Shown here: positions 20,822 to 27,375 of the stretch, one piece after another
Numbering within the stretch: the stretch's first letter is position 1
How the letters are laid out: each line of letters opens with the position of its first letter
Source: Myxococcales bacterium
GTDB lineage: Bacteria > UBA10199 > 2-02-FULL-44-16 > JAAZCA01
NCBI GenBank assembly: GCA_012513515.1
Contig: JAAZCA010000030.1
Location: forward strand, 1-38,202
Direction: 5' to 3'
DNA length: 38,202 nt
The notes under the pieces: model-generated
Seen by the model: only the letters and a program-made list of their open reading frames with translations
What the model was told of the DNA's origin: nothing
Databases searched by the model: none
Program-made: the position numbers and the translations under genes

Positions 20822-20845
20822 GGAGACAAACGGTTTGTGTCCCCC
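20821..20845 (+). repeat. REP-like palindrome, copy A
   Basis: Immediately at the ychF stop codon lies an imperfect palindrome whose left arm GGGAGACAAAC pairs with the right arm GTTTGTGTCCC, with one mismatch. The right half closely matches two more palindromes at 24734-24760 and 24790-24813, all in the same orientation and all ending TGTCCCC. The hairpin could stop transcription or protect the 3' end of the ychF message, but no T run follows it. Confidence 0.6.
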
Positions 20846-20864
20846 AGATTAAGGAGCTCCAGCG

Positions 20865-21482
20865 ATGAAAAAAATTATAGGGATAGCGTTTTTCGGTTCA
20901 GCATGGGGGTTCATCGAGGCGACTGCAGGAGGGGCCATGCACTTCGCCAACGTGCCGTTCACCGGAACGATTATGGCATCGTTGGGATTCGCTATACTCT
21001 TCGCTGCATCGAAAAGTTCTCTCAAGTCAGGCGACCTGTTCGCGGTAAGCCTTCTCGCAGCATCATTCAAATTTTTGGACGCATGGCTATTCTCGCTCCC
21101 GATAATGGACAGGCAGATTTTAAATCCCGCAACTGCAATCGCCTGCCAGGGGCTGGCGGCAGCCGCACTCATGAAATTTTCGGAGGGAGGAAAAAATCCG
21201 GCGAGGTTTTTCGCCTCTCTGGCATCGATGGCTGCCTTGTCGATGATAGGCTTTAACCTCATTTCATATGTCGGATATGGATGGGAGACCAATCACACGA
21301 TGAATCCGCTCAACTCTATCCTCATTCAATTTCCAGCCACCTCGATACTGTCCGCTGCAATTTGCACAGCTTATGCCGCCGCGGCGCTTCGCGTAAAAAA
21401 CGGATTAGGGCTCGCCTGGCAGGCAGCCTCAGCCATAGCACTTGCCACATCCGCGGTAACGATCAACCTGCTGATGCACTGA
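20865..21482 (+). CDS. Polytopic inner-membrane protein of unknown function
   Basis: A 205-residue, strongly hydrophobic protein with six or seven likely membrane segments, at roughly 4-25, 33-50, 57-76, 86-103, 111-136, 147-170 and 180-203. It has small-residue-rich helices and a conserved-looking FGSAWGFIEATAGGAMHF start. The size and helix count resemble the substrate-binding components of ECF-type transporters, but I see no family signature, so that is only a shape comparison. AAGGAG lies 8 bp before the ATG. The next gene, a small P-loop NTPase, starts 16 bp after its stop, so the two probably form a unit. Confidence 0.8.
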   Translation: MKKIIGIAFFGSAWGFIEATAGGAMHFANVPFTGTIMASLGFAILFAASKSSLKSGDLFAVSLLAASFKFLDAWLFSLPIMDRQILNPATAIACQGLAAAALMKFSEGGKNPARFFASLASMAALSMIGFNLISYVGYGWETNHTMNPLNSILIQFPATSILSAAICTAYAAAALRVKNGLGLAWQAASAIALATSAVTINLLMH

Positions 21483-21498
21483 AAAATTCCGCCGAAAT

Positions 21499-22017
21499 AT
21501 GAGCATAATCCTTTCAGATGATATCGACAGCGGCAAGAGCTCTGCGATCCTCGCATTTGTATCCGAGGCCATTTCAAAGGGAATAGATATTTCAGGATGG
21601 GCGACCCCCGCGCGGATGGAAAATGAGCAAAAGGCCGGTCACGACTTCGTCCCCATATCGAATGGAAAGCTGGGCGAGAAAATTCCCTTCACAACTGAAA
21701 AGGAGACTCCCGAATACATAAAATGGCGAAGGTTCTTCTTTAATCCGACGCCCTTCGAACTCGCTACCTCTATCGAAAGCCGATGCAAAATATTTTTAAT
21801 GGATGAGATAGGTCCGCTAGAACTCGAGGATCGTATGGGGTTTTACGAGCCATTTCGAAAGGCGCTTTACAGGGCCAATTTTACAATCACGGTGACGAGA
21901 AATTCCTCTTTGGAGCTGCTTCTGCCGCTGATCGAAAGTGAAAGACTCATCGTCCTGACCCTCCCCGAGTTCATGATGAAGAAGGATGAACTCCTTGAAC
22001 AACTGGCCGATAACTAA
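21499..22017 (+). CDS. THEP1/DUF2478-like P-loop NTPase with altered Walker A
   Basis: A 172-residue protein. The N-terminus ILSDDIDSGKSS sits where a P-loop belongs and keeps GKS at 12-14, but Asp7 replaces the usual first glycine. The Walker B segment IFLMDEIGPLEL near 95-106 is the hallmark of the THEP1-like nucleoside-triphosphatase group (NTPase_1/DUF2478). Members hydrolyse nucleotides or act as small regulatory ATPases; the natural substrate is usually unknown. The Asp change may weaken nucleotide binding. It follows the membrane-protein gene by 16 bp and precedes the B12/radical SAM gene. No clear ribosome-binding site is seen, so translation may depend on its neighbour. Confidence 0.75.
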   Translation: MSIILSDDIDSGKSSAILAFVSEAISKGIDISGWATPARMENEQKAGHDFVPISNGKLGEKIPFTTEKETPEYIKWRRFFFNPTPFELATSIESRCKIFLMDEIGPLELEDRMGFYEPFRKALYRANFTITVTRNSSLELLLPLIESERLIVLTLPEFMMKKDELLEQLADN

Positions 22018-22076
22018 CGCGCTGCGACGATGAAAACGCCTTGCTTTTCCCCGCCGATGCGGTACCGATCCATCCC

Positions 22077-23645
22077 ATGAATGAAGATCAAATTAAAAAA
22101 ATCGTATTCATAGAACCTAAATCTCCCGGCGCTCACGTATATAAAAAATGGGGTTTCCCAAGACTGGGCACGATCATACTCGGGACGATACTCAGAAACG
22201 CCGGGTACGACGTCCAGATATTCATCGAGGGGGTTAAGGGGATCGACTGGGACGCCGTCTTCGACGCCGACGCGGTCGGAATATCAACTATCACCTCCAC
22301 GGCGCCGCGCGCCTACGAGATGGCGCACCACATCCGCAAAGCGGGGATTCCGGTCTTCATGGGAGGACCGCACGTATCATTTCTTCCTGAAGAGGCGCTG
22401 CTTCACTGCGATTTTGTGCTGTGCGGAGAAACGGAGGAGACGATCCTCGACTTCATCTGCGCGCTCAACGGCAGAAAACCCTTCGAACAGATACCGGGGC
22501 TAGTCTGGCACTACGGCAACCGCATATGCAAGAACCCTCTCCCCGAGGCGTGCCCAGACTTGGACAAATTTCCGATCCCGGATTTTTCGCTGATCAAGGG
22601 GAACAAAAAAACAGGGGTGGATCTTTCCATCACCCCCATAATGATGTCGCGGGGCTGTCCATTCGGATGCAATTTCTGTTCGGTCACGAGGATGTTCGGC
22701 AGAAAATACCGCTTCCGCTCGGTTGACAACGTCATACGGGAATTGCGCGAAAGGCGCCCCGAATGGGTCTTCTTCTATGACGACAATTTCGCCGCAAATC
22801 GCGCACACACGAAGGAACTTCTTCGCAGGATGATCCGCGAAAAGGCCGGCACAAAATGGATGGCACAGGTGCGAATCGACGTCGCCGACGATCCCGAGCT
22901 CATGGATCTCATGGTTCAGTCGCAGTGCAAGTATGTTTACATAGGGCTCGAATCGATAAATCCAGAAACGCTCAAAAACCTGAACAAAGGTCAGACCCGT
23001 GAAGAAATAGAACGAAGCATCGGAATAATACAGTCTCGCGGAATACGCGTTCACGGGATGTTCATCTTCGGCGCAGACACCGACAGCCCGAAGACTATCC
23101 GCGAGACCGTCCGCTTCGCGAAAAAGAACGGGCTCTCCTCCGTGCAGTTCATGATCCTCACTCCCCTACCGGGGACGCCGGTCTTTGAACAGCTGGAGCG
23201 AGAGGGAAGGCTGCTGTCGAGAGACTGGGAATATTACGACGCACATCATGTAGTTTTCCAGCCGAAGGGGATGAGCTACATCCAGCTTCAGAAAAAAACT
23301 CTCTCAGCCACGCTCAAATTTTATTCGCTCTCAAGGCTGATAGGGAAGATCAACAGGTTAGATATATGGTCCGTCATCATCAGCGCGTACGGGTGGCGCC
23401 TCTCGAGGCAGATGAGGAGGAGCACCAAAGGCTTCGTAAAGAGCCTAAAAAAGCGCTACGCTGAGATGGGGGCAGACTTGGGCAGCGCGCGAGTCAGCAT
23501 GGGTATCAAGGCCCGAAAGACATCGGAGGATCTGAGGGATTTCTTCCAGTCGTTAAACTGGGAGAAGATCAAACGGCGAAAAGATATTGCTATCAAGGAT
23601 GAACTTGATGCATGTCATATGAATAACGGAAAAGAGGCAAGTTAG
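22077..23645 (+). CDS. B12-binding domain radical SAM enzyme
   Basis: About 522 residues from the ATG at 22077; an in-frame TTG at 22041 is an alternative start, and neither has a visible ribosome-binding site. An N-terminal cobalamin-binding Rossmann-like domain (about 5-135, with GISTITSTAPRAYEMA and VFMGGPHVSFLPEEAL) is followed by a radical SAM barrel. The cluster motif is Cys194-x3-Cys198-x2-Cys201 (SRGCPFGCNFC), and a PLPGTPVFEQL segment lies later. The C-terminal ~100 residues are basic and helical. The architecture is that of class B radical SAM methylases and of BchE- and HpnP-like enzymes; sequence alone does not fix the substrate. It is the last gene of the run that starts with the membrane protein. 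Confidence 0.88.
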   Translation: MNEDQIKKIVFIEPKSPGAHVYKKWGFPRLGTIILGTILRNAGYDVQIFIEGVKGIDWDAVFDADAVGISTITSTAPRAYEMAHHIRKAGIPVFMGGPHVSFLPEEALLHCDFVLCGETEETILDFICALNGRKPFEQIPGLVWHYGNRICKNPLPEACPDLDKFPIPDFSLIKGNKKTGVDLSITPIMMSRGCPFGCNFCSVTRMFGRKYRFRSVDNVIRELRERRPEWVFFYDDNFAANRAHTKELLRRMIREKAGTKWMAQVRIDVADDPELMDLMVQSQCKYVYIGLESINPETLKNLNKGQTREEIERSIGIIQSRGIRVHGMFIFGADTDSPKTIRETVRFAKKNGLSSVQFMILTPLPGTPVFEQLEREGRLLSRDWEYYDAHHVVFQPKGMSYIQLQKKTLSATLKFYSLSRLIGKINRLDIWSVIISAYGWRLSRQMRRSTKGFVKSLKKRYAEMGADLGSARVSMGIKARKTSEDLRDFFQSLNWEKIKRRKDIAIKDELDACHMNNGKEAS

Positions 23646-23682
23646 GCGTCATTAAGATCAAGATGACGATAAAGCTGAAGAT

Positions 23683-24033
23683 TCAAGATACCGGATTAAA
23701 CTTCTTCAGATTTATGATCATCGCATAAGCCCTGCGAAGTAGCGTTTTCAGCTCCTCCTGATAGCTGGCAGATATATATCCATAAGCCGACAAGATATCG
23801 ATAATCGAGGCAACCTCGGCTATAGACCCTAGCGAAATATCGAAAAACCGATTCCTGTCTCTCTGTGACCTCCTGCCGTTTCCCTCCGCTAAGTTAAGTA
23901 GCGTGCTAGAAAGCGCCCTTTTAAGCTGATCCTCCAGATAGTAATTCCCCCTTGGAAGTGATCCGATTAGCTCTGGCATCCTTTTTGCGACCGAAAGCAA
24001 AAGTCCGTAGCAGTTAAGCCGCTGATGATTCAT
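23683..24033 (-). CDS. Four-helix-bundle protein (S23/IVS-encoded family), copy 1
   Basis: A 116-residue protein of the small four-helix-bundle family first known from 23S rRNA intervening sequences and related to Avd of diversity-generating retroelements. Diagnostic pieces are RMPELIGSLP, DQLKRALSS, LNLAEGNGRRS and RFFDISLGSIAEV. The ATG at 24033 is chosen because GGAGG precedes it and because the next copy starts at the matching residue; the frame itself is open to 24105. It faces away from its paralogue at 24119-24454, which is about 65 percent identical by eye. The family probably binds nucleic acid or acts as an oligomer; its function outside DGRs is unknown. No reverse transcriptase or rRNA lies nearby. 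Confidence 0.88.
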   Translation of the reverse strand: MNHQRLNCYGLLLSVAKRMPELIGSLPRGNYYLEDQLKRALSSTLLNLAEGNGRRSQRDRNRFFDISLGSIAEVASIIDILSAYGYISASYQEELKTLLRRAYAMIINLKKFNPVS

Positions 24034-24047
24034 TTCAAACCCCCTCC

Positions 24048-24107
24048 TTGTGATTTTAATTTCAAAACCTCTCAACCGGTCGGGAGGTTTTGAAATTAAA
24101 ATCACAA
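24048..24107. repeat. Perfect 24-bp inverted repeat between the two four-helix-bundle genes
   Basis: Bases 24048-24071 and 24084-24107 are exact reverse complements, separated by 12 bp. Each arm ends next to the ribosome-binding site of one gene, so the two genes have mirror-image 5' regions. The arms are AT-rich in the middle (core ATTTTAATTTCAAAACC) and could hold promoters for both directions or form a cruciform or RNA hairpin. The symmetry fits an inverted duplication that copied a gene together with its leader. Confidence 0.9.
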
Positions 24108-24118
24108 AGGGAGGTATT

Positions 24119-24454
24119 ATGTTCGGACATCAGCGGCTTTACTGCTACAATCTTTGCCTTGGGGTGGCAAAAAGAATGCCAGAGCTAATCGGATCGTGGC
24201 CCTCAGGGTCAGGATATCTCGTGGATCAGCTTAAACGAGCCCTTTCGAGCGTTATACTAAATATCGCGGAGGGAAACGGCAGGAGGTCGATAAAGGAGAG
24301 AAGACGGTTTTTTGATATCGCGATAGGATCTGCTACCGAAGTATCCTCTATTTTCGATGTCGCCATCGCTTATGGATATATCAGCAAGCCCATCTACGAG
24401 GAGCTTCAATCGTCTCTGCTTCAGGCGGTGAGAATGCTCTACAAACTGAAGTGA
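24119..24454 (+). CDS. Four-helix-bundle protein (S23/IVS-encoded family), copy 2
   Basis: A 111-residue paralogue of the divergent gene at 23683-24033. The ATG at 24119 has a strong GGGAGG site upstream and begins MFGHQRL, matching MNHQRL of copy 1. The family blocks RMPELIGS, DQLKRALSS and AEGNGRRS are unchanged. Several DNA stretches of about 20 bp are identical between the copies, including the ones encoding PELIGS and EGNGRR, while residues between them differ. This suggests recent duplication or gene conversion with selection on the family core. Its stop codon lies at the very start of the first of two ~110-bp direct repeats. Confidence 0.88.
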   Translation: MFGHQRLYCYNLCLGVAKRMPELIGSWPSGSGYLVDQLKRALSSVILNIAEGNGRRSIKERRRFFDIAIGSATEVSSIFDVAIAYGYISKPIYEELQSSLLQAVRMLYKLK

Positions 24455-24560
24455 TCATCGGTCGTGATCATTAATCCCTGATCAGTAATCCGCCTTTGTA
24501 AAATTCGGTTACAGCCGCAAATATCATTTACAATGAAGGGTTACCATTCGAAAATTTATG
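24451..24560 (+). repeat. Direct repeat, copy 1 (about 110 bp)
   Basis: This segment, which begins at the stop codon of the plus-strand four-helix-bundle gene, recurs at 24622-24734 in the same orientation with scattered substitutions and one small indel. The best-conserved core is a 21-bp exact match at 24515-24535. The first 40 bp are built of GATC/TGATCA-like words. Nothing in it appears to be coding. Confidence 0.8.
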
Positions 24561-24621
24561 ATGCCGGATAGGGAGGCGAAGTGCGCCTTGTCGACGAAGG
24601 GGGAACCCCGTCAAAAGAAAA

Positions 24622-24734
24622 GTGATCGTCAGATCGTGGTCGCTAATCGCTGATCTTTAATCCGGTTTTGTAAGACTAGCTTATATCCGCAAATATCATT
24701 TACAATGCAGGGCTACCATTTGAAAATTGATATG
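24622..24734 (+). repeat. Direct repeat, copy 2 (about 113 bp)
   Basis: Second copy of the segment at 24451-24560, with the 21-bp exact core at 24687-24707. Unlike copy 1 it has no four-helix-bundle gene in front of it, only a 60-bp spacer (24561-24621) with short GC-rich inverted words. It runs directly into the palindrome at 24734. The 318-bp gap between 24454 and 24773 is therefore entirely repeat material. Confidence 0.8.
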
Positions 24735-24760
24735 GGGTAAGACGAACCGCTTGTGTCCCC
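24734..24760 (+). repeat. REP-like palindrome, copy B
   Basis: A 27-bp imperfect palindrome bounded by GGGG and CCCC, with the internal GACGAACCGCTTGTGTCCCC half shared with copies A (20821) and C (24790). It lies 12 bp beyond the stop of the minus-strand SGNH-like gene and could act as that gene's 3' hairpin. Confidence 0.6.
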
Positions 24761-24772
24761 AAAAGAAGGAAT

Positions 24773-25828
24773 TTAAAGCCCTCCGATTTGGGGCACGAAC
24801 CATTTCTGTCCCCGGATCAGCTCCGAGATAAATTTCGTGAACTTGATACGCCCGGATCTCGTGAGATGCGTGTGATCCACGAAATCCTCCCTTTCCAAAA
24901 AGTTCAGATCGGCATCCGAAAAATATGGAAACCCGTACTTCTCCGACAGTAGGATCATGAAGGAGTGATACGGCGCGAAGAGCTTCGAAAAATATCCCTC
25001 CTTCACCCCGGGGTAATACGGCGCATCTATAACCAGAAGCGGAATTCCCATCTCTGTTATCTTCTTCACGCAGCTTTCAAGCATCCACTCGTTCATAGAA
25101 ACTTCTTCGGGACGCACCCCCCTCCCCGGCCTTTCCTCGGCCAGGCGCTCATTTAAAATTTTCTCATCGAAGGTGTTCATCCTCTTCGAATAAGCGAACC
25201 TTAGGAAGGGCTTGCGCTTCGACATCCCGGCCAATATCGAAACCTCATCTTTCAGGATTCTCCCTATCGACTCGCGAAACCTGTAGAACGGAAATATCTC
25301 CCCAAGAAAGGAGTGCAAAAATTCAGTTCTCTCCCTCCACACCTCCCGATATCCGAGATGACTAACTATCGCGGGAATCGCATCGTGATTGAAATAGGGC
25401 CTCAACTTCGGATACATGTACCGCGAGGAGATCATGTTCAAATCCGATATCAGAACGATATGGGTCGGCCTCGCCTCGAGGACGCGGTCGATCGTCATGT
25501 ACAGATCCATAGCGTGCGCATTGGAAATGCCGAGGTTGTAGAAGCGAATCCCCTCGGAGCCGAACTCCCTTTCGAGCATCCTCGTATCGACGTTCTCCCT
25601 CGCCTGGCTCGCGCCGAGGAAGAAGAACCCGGTCCCCCGCCCGGAGTTTCTAGCCACCGCCTCGAATCGAAAGGCGTCGTCCGTCCTCGGGCTGCTGTTC
25701 CTGTAGAAATAGGCCCAAAAGGCCTTCGAGTTGAAGGCGAGATTCTGCCCAAGCACCATCAGCAAAAAGGCGATGATGACGGCCCACGGCAGGCGCTTAA
25801 AACTGGAAATATATGAACGCCTTGGCAT
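24773..25828 (-). CDS. SGNH-hydrolase-like membrane-anchored protein, partner of the MBOAT acyltransferase
   Basis: A 351-residue protein starting at the ATG at 25828, which has a GGAG site 6 bp upstream; a TTG at 25840 is less likely. A single N-terminal membrane anchor (about 13-30) precedes a periplasmic domain with SGNH-type blocks: FLGASQAR near 71-78 with the candidate nucleophile Ser74, a glycine in NLGISNA near 100, and DHTH at 318-321 giving the Asp-x2-His pair. Its gene overlaps the MBOAT gene by 32 bp. This matches the DltD/AlgJ/AlgX type of partner that passes an acyl group to a polymer outside the inner membrane. The target here is unknown. The last ~13 residues are encoded by palindrome copy C, so the natural C-terminus may have been altered by an insertion. 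Confidence 0.8.
   Translation of the reverse strand: MPRRSYISSFKRLPWAVIIAFLLMVLGQNLAFNSKAFWAYFYRNSSPRTDDAFRFEAVARNSGRGTGFFFLGASQARENVDTRMLEREFGSEGIRFYNLGISNAHAMDLYMTIDRVLEARPTHIVLISDLNMISSRYMYPKLRPYFNHDAIPAIVSHLGYREVWRERTEFLHSFLGEIFPFYRFRESIGRILKDEVSILAGMSKRKPFLRFAYSKRMNTFDEKILNERLAEERPGRGVRPEEVSMNEWMLESCVKKITEMGIPLLVIDAPYYPGVKEGYFSKLFAPYHSFMILLSEKYGFPYFSDADLNFLEREDFVDHTHLTRSGRIKFTKFISELIRGQKWFVPQIGGL
24790..24813 (+). repeat. REP-like palindrome, copy C, inside the 3' end of the SGNH-like gene
   Basis: A 24-bp element bounded by GGGG and CCCC, with ACGAACC and TGTCCCC in register with copies A and B. Read on the minus strand it is coding and gives the GQKWFVP segment near the end of the SGNH-like protein. 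It lies 29 bp from copy B. Confidence 0.55.
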
Positions 25829-27218
25829 CGCTGACTCCAAAGAGGAGGATCAAATAAAACAGCACCAGATAGACCGGAACCCTTATCCAGAAACGGGACT
25901 TCGCGTAGCAGATCACGCTTCCGCTGCGATACTGCCACAGCTCCATAAGCAAAAGCGGCAGCGCGAACATAAAAAAATTCACGACAAGCGGCGCATCCTC
26001 CGGCCGCAGCGAAAAATCCTGCAGCAATCTGGACAATATATGAAATCCGCCGCCGACCGACTGCGCCCTGAAAAATATGAACCCAAAAAGTAACATCTGA
26101 AAATACAGAAACGCGGTTGCGACTCCGAAGATCGCCCGCGCATACTTGGGCAGCGCCGATTTCAAACGCGCAAGCCATGGCCGGATCGCGTAATACCCGA
26201 CTATTCCAAGCCCCGAATAAAATCCAAACAACACGAAATGCCATGACGGCCCGTGCCATAGACCAATCAAGGACATCGCGAATACCGCGCACACGCCCTT
26301 TCGCCACTTCGATTTGGAATTACCGACCATGGGATCGTACAGGTAATCCCTTATCCAACTCGTGAGGCTGATGTGCCACCTCTTCCAAAACTCCCGAACG
26401 TTGCACGCGAAGAAGGGAAAGTTGAAGTTGGTCATGATATCGAAGCCCATCATCTTTCCGAGCCCCTTGGCGATGTTCGAATATCCCGCAAAATCGCAGT
26501 AGAGTTGGAGCATGAAGGCATACCCTGCGATCAGATAGGAAACCCCCGAAAGGCTGCGGGATTCAAAGACCGGATCGACGAGCGCGGCGAGGTTGTCGGC
26601 CACATAGACCTTCTGAAAAAGCCCCCAAAAGATGAAGGCCGCGCCGTCGTAGAATTTCTCCAATGTCACCGACCGCTCCCCCAGAATCTGCGGCAACAGG
26701 TGCTTGGCGCGCTCTATCGGCCCCGCGACGAGCTGGGGGAAAAATGAGACGAACAGCGCAAAATCCAGAAAATTTCGCGTGGGCTTAATCTCTCTCCTGT
26801 ATACATCTATCGAATAGCTCATCGTCTGAAAGGTGTAGAACGAGATCCCAACCGGTAAAATTATGTCGAGGTAAAGCGGTCTGATAGCGATGTTGAAAAG
26901 AGCGAGAAGCTCCACCAGATTTTCAGCGAAGAAGTTGAAATACTTGAAAAAACCCAGGATCAGCAGATTTCCGCAGAGGCTTATGAGGAGATATCGTTTT
27001 CGCTTCGCATCGGACCCCGCCCCCTCCATCCCGAGCCCGCAAAAATAATCCAGCGCGGTTGAAATGATCAGCAGCGAGAGGAATCGCCAGTCCCATGAGC
27101 CGTAGAATACGTAGCTCCCGACGAGAAGCAGATAGTTTTGCCAGCGATGCCTCAGGGATATATACAGCAGGAGGAGTATCGTAAAAAAAATGAGGAATTC
27201 AAAGGAGTTAAACAGCAT
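25797..27218 (-). CDS. MBOAT family O-acyltransferase (AlgI/DltB-like)
   Basis: A 473-residue polytopic inner-membrane protein with about ten hydrophobic segments. The MBOAT signature is clear: LPVGISFYTFQTMSY near 121-135, FPQLVAGPI near 160-168, REFWKRWHISLTSW at 275-288 with His282, and the invariant catalytic His322 in GLWHGPSWHF. Such proteins move acyl groups, usually acetyl, from cytoplasmic donors across the membrane onto polysaccharides or teichoic acids, together with an SGNH-type partner encoded beside them, as here. No alginate-synthesis gene is in the window, so the polymer is not known. The ATG at 27218 has only a weak ribosome-binding site. A 17-bp palindrome lies 33 bp upstream. 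Confidence 0.94.
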   Translation of the reverse strand: MLFNSFEFLIFFTILLLLYISLRHRWQNYLLLVGSYVFYGSWDWRFLSLLIISTALDYFCGLGMEGAGSDAKRKRYLLISLCGNLLILGFFKYFNFFAENLVELLALFNIAIRPLYLDIILPVGISFYTFQTMSYSIDVYRREIKPTRNFLDFALFVSFFPQLVAGPIERAKHLLPQILGERSVTLEKFYDGAAFIFWGLFQKVYVADNLAALVDPVFESRSLSGVSYLIAGYAFMLQLYCDFAGYSNIAKGLGKMMGFDIMTNFNFPFFACNVREFWKRWHISLTSWIRDYLYDPMVGNSKSKWRKGVCAVFAMSLIGLWHGPSWHFVLFGFYSGLGIVGYYAIRPWLARLKSALPKYARAIFGVATAFLYFQMLLFGFIFFRAQSVGGGFHILSRLLQDFSLRPEDAPLVVNFFMFALPLLLMELWQYRSGSVICYAKSRFWIRVPVYLVLFYLILLFGVSDAKAFIYFQF

Positions 27219-27250
27219 CGCCGCTTTTTACCAGATATCTGGATGGTTAC

Positions 27251-27267
27251 AAGGGAAATTTTCCCTT
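27251..27267. promoter_or_regulatory. Palindrome in the MBOAT/lipoprotein divergent region
   Basis: AAGGGAAATTTTCCCTT has exact 8-bp arms around a central T. It lies between the MBOAT start at 27218 and the lipoprotein promoter at 27318. The shape suits a dimeric regulator, but no cognate regulator can be named. Confidence 0.35.
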
Positions 27268-27317
27268 TCATAATCGGCATAAGCTGCTAGAATGAAAAAA
27301 ACGGGTTTTTAGCAATT

Positions 27318-27346
27318 TTGACATACCCAGCGTCCGATAATATATA
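27318..27346 (+). promoter_or_regulatory. Strong sigma-70 promoter for the large lipoprotein gene
   Basis: TTGACA (27318-27323) and TATATA (27341-27346) stand exactly 17 bp apart, with the AGGAG ribosome-binding site at 27364-27368 and the ATG at 27376. This is the best consensus promoter in the GC-richer part of the window and suggests high expression. Confidence 0.75.
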
Positions 27347-27375
27347 CGGGTCAAGAGAACCTTAGGAGAGCCGCT

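Noticed and set aside
24048-24107. Terminal inverted repeats of an insertion sequence
   Set aside because: The arms face each other across 12 bp with no transposase between or beside them; they are the mirrored leaders of two genes.
23683-24454. A diversity-generating retroelement, suggested by Avd-like four-helix-bundle proteins
   Set aside because: No reverse transcriptase, template repeat or variable repeat pair is visible in the window.
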